From: Massilia eurypsychrophila
GTDB taxonomy: Bacteria > Pseudomonadota > Gammaproteobacteria > Burkholderiales > Burkholderiaceae_D
Assembly: GCF_002760655.1 (NCBI RefSeq)
Contig: NZ_PDOC01000024.1
Span: forward strand, 1-64,000
Reading direction: 5' to 3'
Length of the DNA stretch: 64,000 nt
Of the stretch, positions 34,079 through 43,029 are shown in pieces. The notes beneath the pieces were generated by a model. The model worked only from the letters and a program-made list of their open reading frames with translations. It had not been told where the DNA came from and did not search any database. Made by a program: the position numbers and the translations under genes. Position 1 is the first letter of the stretch; every line of letters begins with the position of its first letter.

Positions 34079-35716
34079 TCACGTTTTTCCGGTCAGCTCG
34101 TCCCAGGCCATGACGGTACTTAAATACACCTTGCCGTTGAGGGTCGACAGCAGGTCGCTCGCCTTCAGCCGGTCCATCACCGGGCCTTTGACTTCGGCCA
34201 GGTGCAGGCCGATGCCGCGCGCACGCAGCATCTGATTGAGTTCGGCCAGGCCAAACAGCGCGGAAGTGTCGATCGCGTTTACGGCCGACAGCACCAACAC
34301 CAGGTGCCGCGTGGACGGCCGCTGCGCCAGTTCGTCCTCGACGCGAGCGTTGACGGCGTCGACGTTGCCGAAGAAAAGGCCGGCGTCGATGCGCAGCATG
34401 AGGACGTCGGGTGCGGTGCCGGCCGGGTAGCGCTCGATATTGCGAAAGTGTTCGGTGCCGGCGATACGGCCCAATACCGCGATGTGCGGGCGGCTGGCGC
34501 GCCAGATCAGGGTGCCCATCGATAGCACCACGCCGATGACGACGCCCGCCTCCACGCCGAACGCCAGCACGCCGGCGGCGGTGGCCACCAGCGCGAGCGC
34601 GTCGCCGCGGTCGTAGCGCAGCGCCACGCGCAGCGTCGACAGTTCGAGCATGGTGAGGACGGCGACGATGATGGTGGCGGCCAGCGCCGGCAGCGGGATC
34701 AGCGCCAGCCAGCCGGTGGGTGCGACCAGCGCGAGCGCGAGCAGCAGCGCTGTGATGACGCTGGCCAGCGGCGTATTGGCGCCGGCGGCGAAATTGACGG
34801 CGGAGCGCGACATGCTGCCGGTGACCGGAAAGCCGCCGGTCAGCGCGCTGCCGACGTTGGCGGCGCCCAGGCCGATCAGCTCCATGTTGCTGTGTACTTT
34901 TTCCTGCCGCTTCAGGGCGAGCGCCTGCGCCGCCGACATGCTGATCAAGAAAATCATGAAGCCGATCAGCAGCGCCGGCTGCAGCAAAGGGCGCCAGTGT
35001 GCGTGCGACAGCGCCAGGTTCAGGCTCGGCAAGCCGGTGGGCACGGCGCCGGTGGTACGCACGTCGAGGCCGAGCGAGGCGACCAGCACGGTGGCGCCGA
35101 TCACCACCGCCATCGGCGCCAGGCGCGCGCCGACATCGGCGGCGGCGGGACGCATGCCGAGGCGACGCAGCAAGGGCGCGAGCCAACTGCGCGCGGCCAG
35201 CAACAGCAGCAGCGAGCCGATGCCAAGCAGCGCGCTTGGCAGGTGCAGCGCGGGCAGGTCGGCGCCGGCCAGCGCCGGTAGCTGGCCGTACGCGATCACC
35301 AGGGCCGAGCCGATGGTGAAGCCGCTCATGACGGGGCGCGAGAAGAAGTTGGCCAGGAAGCCGATGCGCAGCAGGCCGCAAACGAGCAGCACAACGCCCG
35401 ACAACAGTGCCAGCTGCGCGGCCAGCACGATGTACAGGCCGGAGCCGGGCGCCGCCAGCGGCGCCAGCGCGGCGGCCGTCATCAGCGAGATGATCGCCAT
35501 CGGCCCGACAGACTGCGCCATGCTCGAGCCGAACAGCGCATAGAGCAGCGGCGGCAGGATGCTGGCGTACAAGCCGACGACCGGCGGCAGGCCGGCCACC
35601 ATGGCGTACGCCATCCCCTGCGGGATCATCATCATCGCCACGACGATGCCGGCGCTGATGTCGCCGGCGAGCAGGCCGCGCCGATACTGCCTCAACCAGC
35701 CCAGCATGCCGGTCAC
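34079..35716 (-). CDS. SulP family anion transporter with STAS domain
   Basis: A 545-residue membrane protein of the SLC26/SulP family. The signature IPQGMAYAMVAGLPPVVGLY is near residue 32, followed by about 10-14 helices and a cytoplasmic STAS domain at about 420-540 (LMLRIDAGLFFGNVDAVNAR, LVLVLSAVNAIDTSALFGL). Members move sulfate, bicarbonate, dicarboxylates or other anions. The start overlaps the stop of the diguanylate-cyclase-like gene as ATGA, so the two are translationally coupled. Confidence 0.92.
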   Translation of the reverse strand: MTGMLGWLRQYRRGLLAGDISAGIVVAMMMIPQGMAYAMVAGLPPVVGLYASILPPLLYALFGSSMAQSVGPMAIISLMTAAALAPLAAPGSGLYIVLAAQLALLSGVVLLVCGLLRIGFLANFFSRPVMSGFTIGSALVIAYGQLPALAGADLPALHLPSALLGIGSLLLLLAARSWLAPLLRRLGMRPAAADVGARLAPMAVVIGATVLVASLGLDVRTTGAVPTGLPSLNLALSHAHWRPLLQPALLIGFMIFLISMSAAQALALKRQEKVHSNMELIGLGAANVGSALTGGFPVTGSMSRSAVNFAAGANTPLASVITALLLALALVAPTGWLALIPLPALAATIIVAVLTMLELSTLRVALRYDRGDALALVATAAGVLAFGVEAGVVIGVVLSMGTLIWRASRPHIAVLGRIAGTEHFRNIERYPAGTAPDVLMLRIDAGLFFGNVDAVNARVEDELAQRPSTRHLVLVLSAVNAIDTSALFGLAELNQMLRARGIGLHLAEVKGPVMDRLKASDLLSTLNGKVYLSTVMAWDELTGKT

Positions 35717-37158
35717 CGCATCGCCAGTTCCACGCAGTTGCGTCCCGCGCGCTTGGCGCGCGCCAGTGCCGCGCTCACCCGCAGCATCAGCGAGTCGGCG
35801 CTTTCCTGGTCACCCAGCTGCGCCACCGCGAGGCTGATGGTGAGGCGGTCGCAGCCCGGGAAGGCGGTGCCGGCGATGGCAACGCGGATTTTTTCGGCCA
35901 TCTTGAGGGCGTCGATCGCGTTGGTATGCGCGGCGACGATCTGGAACTGGTCGCCGCCGGAGCGCGCCAGCAGGTCGCTGGCGCGCAGTGCGGCCTGGGT
36001 TGTTTCGCCGACGATGCGCAGCGCGGCGTCGCCGCACGGGTGGCCGTAGCGGTCGTTGATGTCCTTGAAATGGTCGATGTCGTAGGCGATCAGCGCGAGC
36101 GGCGCGCGGTAACGGCGCGCGCGCTTGACTTCCTGCTCGAGCAGCTCCTCGCCGCGGCGGCGGTTGGCCACGCCGGTCAGCGCGTCGGTGGTGGCCAGAC
36201 CCGTCAGGCGAGCGACTAGTTGTTCGGCGTCGCGGCTCATTTCGTCCAAGCGCAGGCCGAAGGCGGCCAGCTGCGCCAGGTCGGACAAGGTGGCCAGTTC
36301 GTCGGACGTGAACACGTGGGCCCGCGCAAACAGCAGGCTGATGGCGCCGAGCGGCGCGCCGGGGCCGGTCGCCAGGATGGGTACACCGATCGCCATGCCG
36401 GCGCCGATGCCGAGCAGGGCCTGCGCCAGTTGCGGGTCGCCGGCCTTTTCGGGCGCGTCGAGCAGCGCCAGTTCGCCGGTGAAGGCGGCCAGCAGGCCCG
36501 GGAAGACGTGGCGCACCGAAGACTGCGACAACGAGTCGGTGCTGGCAAGGATACGTTCGAGGTCGAGGCCGGACGGGGAATGCTCGGCGCTGAGCGCGAG
36601 CTCGCCGGCGCTGGCTTCAAACATCGCCGCGTGCACCACGCCTGGCCAGGCGCACAGCGCGGCGCAGATTCTGACGGCGAGAGCGCGCTGGTCATCGCCG
36701 CCCTGCACTGCCTGCTGCACGTGCGAGCCCATCGCCAGTAGCCGGCGCAGTTCGTCGGCGCCGGACGCGGCAACCGACGCCAGGGAAGCCAGCCGCTGAT
36801 TGAGTTCATCGGCGCGGACCGGACCGATGACATAGTCGAGCGGGCCGCTGGCCATCAGTTCGACCAGCCAGCCAGCGGTGGAAAATGCGCACACCAGCAG
36901 AACAGGCGCGCCATTACGCTGTCTAACAAGAGCGCCGACGGTTTCGAGGTCGAGGCTGCGGTCGAAATGCTCGAGGTCGATGACGAGCAGATCAATTTGC
37001 TGCTGAGAAAGAATGTGTGCAGCCTGTTCGGCATCTTCGGCAAGAAACAGGCGACCGAACTGTTTGCCGCAGGATGCCTGAAAGTCGACGCGCCGCTGGG
37101 CGACCGGGTTCAGGAACAGTCCAACCTGCTGGGTGATGGCATCAGCCTGCTGCGACAT
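35713..37158 (-). CDS. REC-like/GAF/GGDEF protein with variant GGDQF site
   Basis: A 481-residue cytoplasmic signalling protein. Residues of about 15-125 look like a receiver domain (LLVIDLEHFDRSLDLETVGA), about 150-300 are GAF-like, and about 320-481 form a GGDEF domain (TTDALTGVANRR, YDIDHFKDINDRYGHPCGD). The active-site loop is GGDQF at 402-406: the second acidic residue is Gln. The inhibitory RxxD site (RASD, 393-396) is intact and correctly spaced. Cyclase activity may therefore be reduced, and the protein might instead serve as a c-di-GMP or GTP sensor. GAGGAG precedes the ATG at 37158. It is coupled to the SulP gene. Confidence 0.88.
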   Translation of the reverse strand: MSQQADAITQQVGLFLNPVAQRRVDFQASCGKQFGRLFLAEDAEQAAHILSQQQIDLLVIDLEHFDRSLDLETVGALVRQRNGAPVLLVCAFSTAGWLVELMASGPLDYVIGPVRADELNQRLASLASVAASGADELRRLLAMGSHVQQAVQGGDDQRALAVRICAALCAWPGVVHAAMFEASAGELALSAEHSPSGLDLERILASTDSLSQSSVRHVFPGLLAAFTGELALLDAPEKAGDPQLAQALLGIGAGMAIGVPILATGPGAPLGAISLLFARAHVFTSDELATLSDLAQLAAFGLRLDEMSRDAEQLVARLTGLATTDALTGVANRRRGEELLEQEVKRARRYRAPLALIAYDIDHFKDINDRYGHPCGDAALRIVGETTQAALRASDLLARSGGDQFQIVAAHTNAIDALKMAEKIRVAIAGTAFPGCDRLTISLAVAQLGDQESADSLMLRVSAALARAKRAGRNCVELAMR

Positions 37159-37333
37159 ACGTACTCCTCGTAATTGCTCGGCCCGGACGGGCGCGGTGTC
37201 CGCCCGTAGTTTGCCATAAAGCACAAGGGGCGCAAAGACAAAGACGAAATGTCGCCCTGTGTGCGAGAGCGCACGGTGCGATGCGGGGCCGCCGCCAGAT
37301 ACTCTAAATGACAAATGACGAAAAGGAAACATC

Positions 37334-38305
37334 ATGGCCATCCAGGACGATGTAGCTGACAAGCAGAAGGCAATCCAGAGCCGGCAGGACCAGAAGGATG
37401 CGTCGGAGCAGCGTGGCGAGGAGAGCAAGGAGGCGGTGCAGACCGGCCCGGTGATTCATCCCGGCCCGCCGATGGCGTCGCAGCACCTGAGCAAACCGGG
37501 CATCGAGGCCGAAATGGAGCAACGGCCCCAGTTCATGGCCGAGCACTACAAGGGCAGCGGCAAGCTGCAGGGCCAGGTGGCGATCGTCACCGGCGGCGAC
37601 TCGGGCATCGGGCGCGCGGTGGCGGTACTGTTCGCGCGCGAAGGCGCCGACGTCGCCATCCTGTACCTGAACGAGCATGAGGATGCGGCCGAAACCCAGC
37701 GCTGCGTGGAGGCCGAGGGCCAGCGCTGCGTGACGGTGGCCGGCGACGTCAAGGACATGGCGTTCTGCCAGGAGGCGGTCGACAAGGTGGTGGCGCAGTG
37801 GGGGCGGCTGGACGTACTGGTTAACAATGCGGCGTTCCAGGAGCATGCGTCGTCGCTGCTCGACCTGACCGAAGAGCGCTTTGACGAGACGATGCGCACC
37901 AACGTGTATGGCTACTTCCATATGGCGAAGGCGGTGCTGCCGTATCTGAAGCGGGGCGCATCGATCATCAATACGGGGTCGGTGACGGGACTGAAGGGCA
38001 GCAAGATGCTGCTTGACTATTCGACCACCAAGGGTGCGATTCACGCGTTCACGATGTCGCTGGCGGCGAACCTGATCGACAAGGGCATCCGGGTCAATGC
38101 GATCGCGCCGGGGCCGGTGTGGACGCCGCTTAATCCGGCGGACAAGCCGGCGTCGGAGATTGCCCAGTTTGGCGCCGACACCGATTATCACCGCGCGGCG
38201 CAGCCGGAAGAGCTGTCGCCGGCGTATGTGTTTCTGGCTTCATCGGTCTGTTCCAGTTATATCACCGGGATCGTGTTGCCGGTGACCGGCACGGTTGGCG
38301 AGTAA
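37334..38305 (+). CDS. SDR family oxidoreductase
   Basis: A 323-residue short-chain dehydrogenase. After a charged N-terminal extension of about 75 residues (KQKAIQSRQDQKDASEQRGE) it has the cofactor motif TGGDSGIGRAV, the structural NNAA, the catalytic Ser region INTGSVTG and YSTTK with the catalytic Tyr and Lys. It belongs to the YghA-like group of stress-associated oxidoreductases, and the substrate is uncertain. GAAAAGGAAAC precedes the ATG. Ku follows 25 bp later on the same strand, so both may be induced together. Confidence 0.9.
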   Translation: MAIQDDVADKQKAIQSRQDQKDASEQRGEESKEAVQTGPVIHPGPPMASQHLSKPGIEAEMEQRPQFMAEHYKGSGKLQGQVAIVTGGDSGIGRAVAVLFAREGADVAILYLNEHEDAAETQRCVEAEGQRCVTVAGDVKDMAFCQEAVDKVVAQWGRLDVLVNNAAFQEHASSLLDLTEERFDETMRTNVYGYFHMAKAVLPYLKRGASIINTGSVTGLKGSKMLLDYSTTKGAIHAFTMSLAANLIDKGIRVNAIAPGPVWTPLNPADKPASEIAQFGADTDYHRAAQPEELSPAYVFLASSVCSSYITGIVLPVTGTVGE

Positions 38306-38330
38306 GCTTCATTCATCGAGGGGAATCGGT

Positions 38331-39422
38331 ATGGCACGCAGCATGTGGAAAGGGGCGATCAGTTTTGGGCTGGTCCACATCCCGGTCGAGATGTACCCGG
38401 CAGTACAAACTCATGGACTTGACCTGACCATGCTGGATCGCCGCGATTTTTCGCCGGTGGGTTTCAAGCGCTACAACAAGAACAACCAGAAGGAAGTGAC
38501 CTGGGACGATATCGTCAAGGGGTATGAATACACCGCCGGCGAGTATGTGGTGCTGTCGGACGAGGACCTGCGGCGCGCCAATCCGGAGGCGACCGGCACT
38601 ATCGACATCCTCGCTTTTGTCGACGCTGAAGATGTGCCGCTGCTGTACTACGAACAGCCCTACTATCTGGCGCCCGGCAAGGGCGGCGACAAGGTGTACG
38701 CGCTGCTGCGCGAGACGTTGCGCTCGGCCGGCAAGATCGGCATCGCGACGGTGGTGATCCGTGTGAAGCAGCATCTGGCGGCGCTGGTGTGCGTGGGCGA
38801 TACCATCGTGCTCAATACGCTGCGCTTTGCCGACGAGATCCGCGAGACTGATGAGCTGAAGATTCCGACCGCCAGTTCCAAGACCGCGGCCGTGTCGGAC
38901 AAAGAGCTGAAGATGGCGATGGCGCTGGTCGAGGGCATGAGCGAGGAATGGAAGCCGGAGCAGTATCACGACACTTATCGCGAGGACGTACTTGCGCTGG
39001 TGGAGCAGAAGGTCAAGGCGAAAGAGACCAAGACCATCACCATGCCGGGCAAGGAAGCGGCGCGGCCTGCTTCCAGCAATGTGGTCGACCTGGTAGCACT
39101 GCTGCAGCAAAGTATTGGCGGGAAGAAGTCAGGCAAGGGCAAGGCAGCGGCGGAGTTTTCTGAGGACGATGCTGAGGTTGCGGCGGAGGATGATGACGAG
39201 CCGCCACCGCCACGCAAGGCGCGCAAGCCAGCGGCGAATGACGAGGAGGAAGCGCCCTCTTCTGCGAAGCCTCGCAAGGTGGCTTCTTCGAAGAGTACGG
39301 AGAAGATTGCGGCTTCGGCTTCTGCTAATGCGGCAAAGCCGAAGAAGGCCGCTGCGTCGAAGTCATCTGCTGCTGCGCCGGCCAAAACGCATTCGCCGGC
39401 GCGGCGGAAGTCGGCGGCTTAA
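38331..39422 (+). CDS. ku: Non-homologous end-joining protein Ku
   Basis: A 363-residue bacterial Ku. The N-terminal MARSMWKGAISFGLVHIPVE and SPVGFKRYNKNN open the DNA-ring core (about residues 1-260), including LLYYEQPYYLAPGKGGDKVY and KELKMAMALVEGM. The C-terminal 100 residues are low-complexity, Ala/Lys/Ser-rich with an acidic patch (EFSEDDAEVAAEDDDE) and then basic repeats, a type of extension that increases DNA binding in other bacterial Ku proteins. Ku binds double-strand ends and recruits LigD, encoded here 8.3 kb further on the other strand. Confidence 0.96.
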   Translation: MARSMWKGAISFGLVHIPVEMYPAVQTHGLDLTMLDRRDFSPVGFKRYNKNNQKEVTWDDIVKGYEYTAGEYVVLSDEDLRRANPEATGTIDILAFVDAEDVPLLYYEQPYYLAPGKGGDKVYALLRETLRSAGKIGIATVVIRVKQHLAALVCVGDTIVLNTLRFADEIRETDELKIPTASSKTAAVSDKELKMAMALVEGMSEEWKPEQYHDTYREDVLALVEQKVKAKETKTITMPGKEAARPASSNVVDLVALLQQSIGGKKSGKGKAAAEFSEDDAEVAAEDDDEPPPPRKARKPAANDEEEAPSSAKPRKVASSKSTEKIAASASANAAKPKKAAASKSSAAAPAKTHSPARRKSAA

Positions 39423-39427
39423 GCGCA

Positions 39428-39661
39428 ATGGAGGACTGGATCGACCTGGTGCAGTGGCCCGCTATGGCGGTGACCCTGTATGCGGCGTACCTGATTGGGT
39501 CGAAGCGGCCGGATCGGCGAATCTTCGGGTTCTGCATGTTCATCCTCAGTAACTTGCTGTGGATTTTTTGGGGGTGGCATGATGAGGCGTATGCGTTGAT
39601 TGCGTTGCAGGTGGCGTTGTTGGGGACGAATGTGCGGGGGATTGTGAAGAACGAGGAGTAG
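39428..39661 (+). CDS. Small membrane protein
   Basis: A 77-residue protein with about three hydrophobic helices (WPAMAVTLYAAYLIGS, FGFCMFILSNLLWIFWGW, AYALIALQVALLGTNV). It begins five bases after the Ku stop codon and is therefore probably co-transcribed with Ku. It resembles small hypothetical membrane proteins with SemiSWEET/PnuC-like helices, but no function can be given. Base use becomes G/T-rich towards its end, different from the genes before it. Confidence 0.7.
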   Translation: MEDWIDLVQWPAMAVTLYAAYLIGSKRPDRRIFGFCMFILSNLLWIFWGWHDEAYALIALQVALLGTNVRGIVKNEE

Positions 39662-39771
39662 TCGCAGAGCACCTTTCAAACATACTTCGCCGCAGTCCTC
39701 ATTAGTCAACTTCCGCGTCAAGTTCGGACGATACCGTCTCGGGAGACTTGCTGGGCGCACTCCCATCAACA

Positions 39772-41532
39772 TCAGCTCTCGTCGAAAACTCGCCGGTTTC
39801 TGATGTGCCCATCAGCTTCACGGCGAGTGTCGGTAATTGTCTTCACGGCCCTACTTGCGACAAGGTCCGTAATCTCATGCAAGTCCGCAGTGTCCGCATC
39901 GCTCATCACAGGAAAAGACCCTGGCGATATCGCATCTGCGGCAAGCACCCTCCTCTCCAGCCTGTTTAACACTTTTCCCGCGGTTCTCCGCTCCTTTATC
40001 CTTGCGATAGCCACGGAACGGTCATCGGCAGTCATAGGCCCTAACAAGCGGAACGAAGCGTGGGGATCGTGGATGTGCTCGTCGAAAAATCGCCATACCG
40101 TTACCGGTACGGTCAGCTTGCTGCGTTTCTCATCTGCGGCGGCACGACGGACAAGAGACATGGGACCATGGTGCTTCTTGATCCGTTCAACGTGCCACAT
40201 GTCCTGAAGGAAATCTTTCTCGCTGGCCAGCATATCTTCTCTATCCTGTGCATTCGCCGCCTTATAGCTGCTGAGCTCTTTAAAGTTTGGACCCGCCTGT
40301 ATGCGCCAACGCCAATATAACCGCATATGATCGAATAACACTTTTTCTACAGTTACGGACTGGCTACGCGACCACTCGGCGTAATCCCGGAATCCGATAG
40401 CTAACTGCTTACTAATCTGAAAATCCGCAGCTATCGCTTTTTCGGCGTCTAATTCTCGCATACTTAATAAGGGTACGCCGGTTTTTTGCGCTTCCAAGTA
40501 CATGTGCACGAGAGGAATTTGCGATACCAAATTGGAGCGGTCACCGATCGCTTTCCCCTGATCGGCGGGACTGTAGCCTCCCCCCACATCGCAATGCGCG
40601 CCTGGATATACAACCTCGACGCAATTGGATGGGTAAATAGATTTATCCCGGGACGATGAGAGGGGAAACGACTTCCGTATCTCGTGCGCCGCGACGAAGT
40701 GCACACACCGCTCGACAATTTCTGGAATTCTCATCGTCCCGTCTGCCCAATCGAGAAAACCGCTTCCCACCGGCGAAGAATCAGCGATACCTACAGATGC
40801 AACGGTATCGAAGATACCTACGAATTGAAAGCGAATAGGTATTCCGCAGAACCGGTAACCGCCACGCGTTCCCTCGGCACAGCATTCACTAAGCCAATTG
40901 CAAAACGCGCGTGCTTCTGCTGCGCCTCTAGAAAATCCGAATACCGACAAATTTATAAACTTTACAATTGGACGTTTTCCAAAAATACTCGCGACAAGTT
41001 GCTTTTCCAATTCACCGAAATATCCGGCGCGCTTACCTTTTCCCAAAAGCCACGCTGTCTTAAGTCCGTTCGCTTGACTCGTGACTACCCGACGCGCTTC
41101 CGCTGCCGGAACCAAATCCCGGTCGCCGTGTACCGCTCTAAATATGGAGTTATACACTTGAATCATGGCGTAGTCGATGCGTGAGTCCCCGCCAGCGCCC
41201 GTTGCCTTCCCGTCGTCAGATTCTCTCATCTCGCCGATCTCTGGGAAGGGGGTTCCTAAGCCGGGTATGTAATATCTAAAATATCCCGTTTTCGATGAGT
41301 CCCGATGAGCGTCAAAGAGCACTGCTACATTTGAATAGCTACCGTCGTTTTTATCGCGATATTTATTATTGTTTGTTCCGTCGAAGAAAATTCCTATTGA
41401 TACGACACGTTCACAAGTAATTTTTCCATCATTGGACAGGCAAGCGAAGGCTGCAGCCCGTTGACTTTGTTCTTTCGGTGATAATTTCCGTAGTCCTGGA
41501 AGTTTAGCGTTGGGGGTTTCGACCGAACTCAT
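39772..41532 (-). CDS. DUF2235 (Tle1-like) T6SS phospholipase effector
   Basis: A 586-residue predicted lipase. FFDGTNNNKYRD opens the DUF2235 domain, GFSRGAAEAR is the GxSxG nucleophile, FDTVASVG holds the Asp and GAHCDVGGGYSP the His, so the catalytic set appears complete. Relatives are Tle1-family phospholipases delivered by VgrG into rival cells. The C-terminal 200 residues are helical and charged. The gene lies at the end of a vgrG-led minus-strand operon and starts within the end of the DUF3304 lipoprotein gene (ATGA overlap). Its DNA is visibly AT-richer than the surroundings, suggesting horizontal acquisition. Confidence 0.85.
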   Translation of the reverse strand: MSSVETPNAKLPGLRKLSPKEQSQRAAAFACLSNDGKITCERVVSIGIFFDGTNNNKYRDKNDGSYSNVAVLFDAHRDSSKTGYFRYYIPGLGTPFPEIGEMRESDDGKATGAGGDSRIDYAMIQVYNSIFRAVHGDRDLVPAAEARRVVTSQANGLKTAWLLGKGKRAGYFGELEKQLVASIFGKRPIVKFINLSVFGFSRGAAEARAFCNWLSECCAEGTRGGYRFCGIPIRFQFVGIFDTVASVGIADSSPVGSGFLDWADGTMRIPEIVERCVHFVAAHEIRKSFPLSSSRDKSIYPSNCVEVVYPGAHCDVGGGYSPADQGKAIGDRSNLVSQIPLVHMYLEAQKTGVPLLSMRELDAEKAIAADFQISKQLAIGFRDYAEWSRSQSVTVEKVLFDHMRLYWRWRIQAGPNFKELSSYKAANAQDREDMLASEKDFLQDMWHVERIKKHHGPMSLVRRAAADEKRSKLTVPVTVWRFFDEHIHDPHASFRLLGPMTADDRSVAIARIKERRTAGKVLNRLERRVLAADAISPGSFPVMSDADTADLHEITDLVASRAVKTITDTRREADGHIRNRRVFDES

Positions 41533-42035
41533 TGCGCCCTCCGTTCTTTCTTCGCGTCTTCTGGATAGCCAGGTCTTGTCGGAAAATTTGGATTCCCAAT
41601 CCCGACATCGGAAACGAAAACCTTTACTTCGTCGTCAGGAAAGAAAAGAACATATACGTTTCCTTCTACAACATATTTATCTACGGCGACAATTCTTTCG
41701 AGTTGTTTTATCTTCCACGTTGTCCCGCTCGCGTCGCGCCCATCTGAACGTGCCCATTGAACTTTCACTCTAAAGTTCGGAGTCCATGTCCTTGGATAGA
41801 TAGCACAGCACACATGGCCACCACCGCCGGTGTAGGTGCCTAGGCGCATCCCGCCGGCACCGTCAACCGTAAACCACTGTATCCCGTTGTCCGAATAGTT
41901 CGCGCCAACTATCCCGCCCATGCCGACCGCATGTTCTGCAGGAGCTTCGACCGGCTGACAGCCCGAGATAATTGACAAAACCAGTGCAATCCCAAGCGCC
42001 CGCTTGCTGTGTGTGCCAATCAATTCCAATCTCAT
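41529..42035 (-). CDS. DUF3304 lipoprotein, putative immunity protein
   Basis: A 168-residue lipoprotein. The signal peptide ends in a lipobox ISGC (about residues 22-25: LSIISGCQP), so it should be lipid-anchored with the domain in the periplasm. GGGGHVCCAIYPRTWTPNFR, then VKVQW, is typical of DUF3304. Its position between the adaptor gene and the lipase effector, with overlaps on both sides, fits a periplasmic immunity protein that protects against the phospholipase; this role is inferred, not shown by sequence. Confidence 0.78.
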   Translation of the reverse strand: MRLELIGTHSKRALGIALVLSIISGCQPVEAPAEHAVGMGGIVGANYSDNGIQWFTVDGAGGMRLGTYTGGGGHVCCAIYPRTWTPNFRVKVQWARSDGRDASGTTWKIKQLERIVAVDKYVVEGNVYVLFFPDDEVKVFVSDVGIGNPNFPTRPGYPEDAKKERRAQ

Positions 42036-43014
42036 AATTCACTTTCAAGGGTGTGTTCCAACGGGTAGTGATGACCTCGGGATAACGTATCCCACGTTTC
42101 ATCGGTCCAATTCGCAACAAGCGCGGAAAAGCTGATGGCCTTATGCCGAATTTTTTGCCATGCACCAACCAGAATTGGATTGAGATAAAACGACTCTTGA
42201 GTCGTTAGGGCGATCACGCAAAACTGAAAGATTTCTCCGGTCGCCTCAAGCCCTAGGCGCCTAGCCGCTGTAACTAGCTTGGTAAGGCGAGCGTGAAATA
42301 GACCGAGGCCACCTTCAGGCACCAAGTCTGTGGCCCCTTCGCAGAACAGGTGGAAAATCTCGTCAGCTTCGCACGATGCCATCATTGACGAGAATTGCTT
42401 CTCTGAAAGAATTAATTTTTCCAAGCCACTTTCTGTAGGGCCAGAGTGGCGCGGCGAGAGAGATATGGAGTTAAGGTTCTCATTAAGCGGACAGATGGCT
42501 CCGTGACGATCAATTATCTGCCATCCGTCAATACTGTTCGCCAGCCTAGAACGCTGATGAGCATGAATCACTTCCATAAGGGCTGGAGTGACGCGGGTGT
42601 CCGCGAACCGGCAATAAAGTTCGACGCATCCTCCGTGCGCGCCCGCGCTAACCAGCGCAAGGTGTCGACCAAATGAACCACGTCGCTGCAAGCGTCCAAT
42701 ACCGCTACAGATGGAAAGCCAGACGACCTCTCAAGTACGCAACCCAGAAATTCGGTCGGGCTGTATGCACATGACAGTCGTATCAGATGCGGGGCAAGTT
42801 TTCCATAAGAAGAGAACTCTGTGCCAGCAAGCACATTGACGATTCCATTTGGGCGCACATCCTTTAGTAGCCCACTAAGTATTGGTTCGCCGAGGACTGC
42901 ACGGTCAACCAACACCCACTTCTCGTAGTTCGCACAAGGCTGAGGTGTTCCAAGCCAACCGACTAGTTCGGATTTGACGCATGACTGGGGTCGATCCTGC
43001 ATGTAATTCACCAT
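42032..43014 (-). pseudogene. DUF4123 (VgrG adaptor) protein with one frameshift
   Basis: Two overlapping frames together make one DUF4123 protein of about 327 residues. From the ATG at 43014 (GAAAGG upstream) the first frame gives MVNYMQDRPQ, then WVLVDRAVLGEPILSGLL and VVHLVDTLRWLA, and runs off into unrelated sequence. The next frame continues GAHGGCVELYCRFADTRVTP, the expected second part, to 42032. The break is near 42650, where loss of one A (TTAGCG for an expected TTAAGCG) would explain it. DUF4123 proteins load effectors onto VgrG, so a true frameshift would disable delivery of the neighbouring lipase. A sequencing error is possible. Confidence 0.75.
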
Positions 43015-43029
43015 GGCCGCCTTTCTCAA

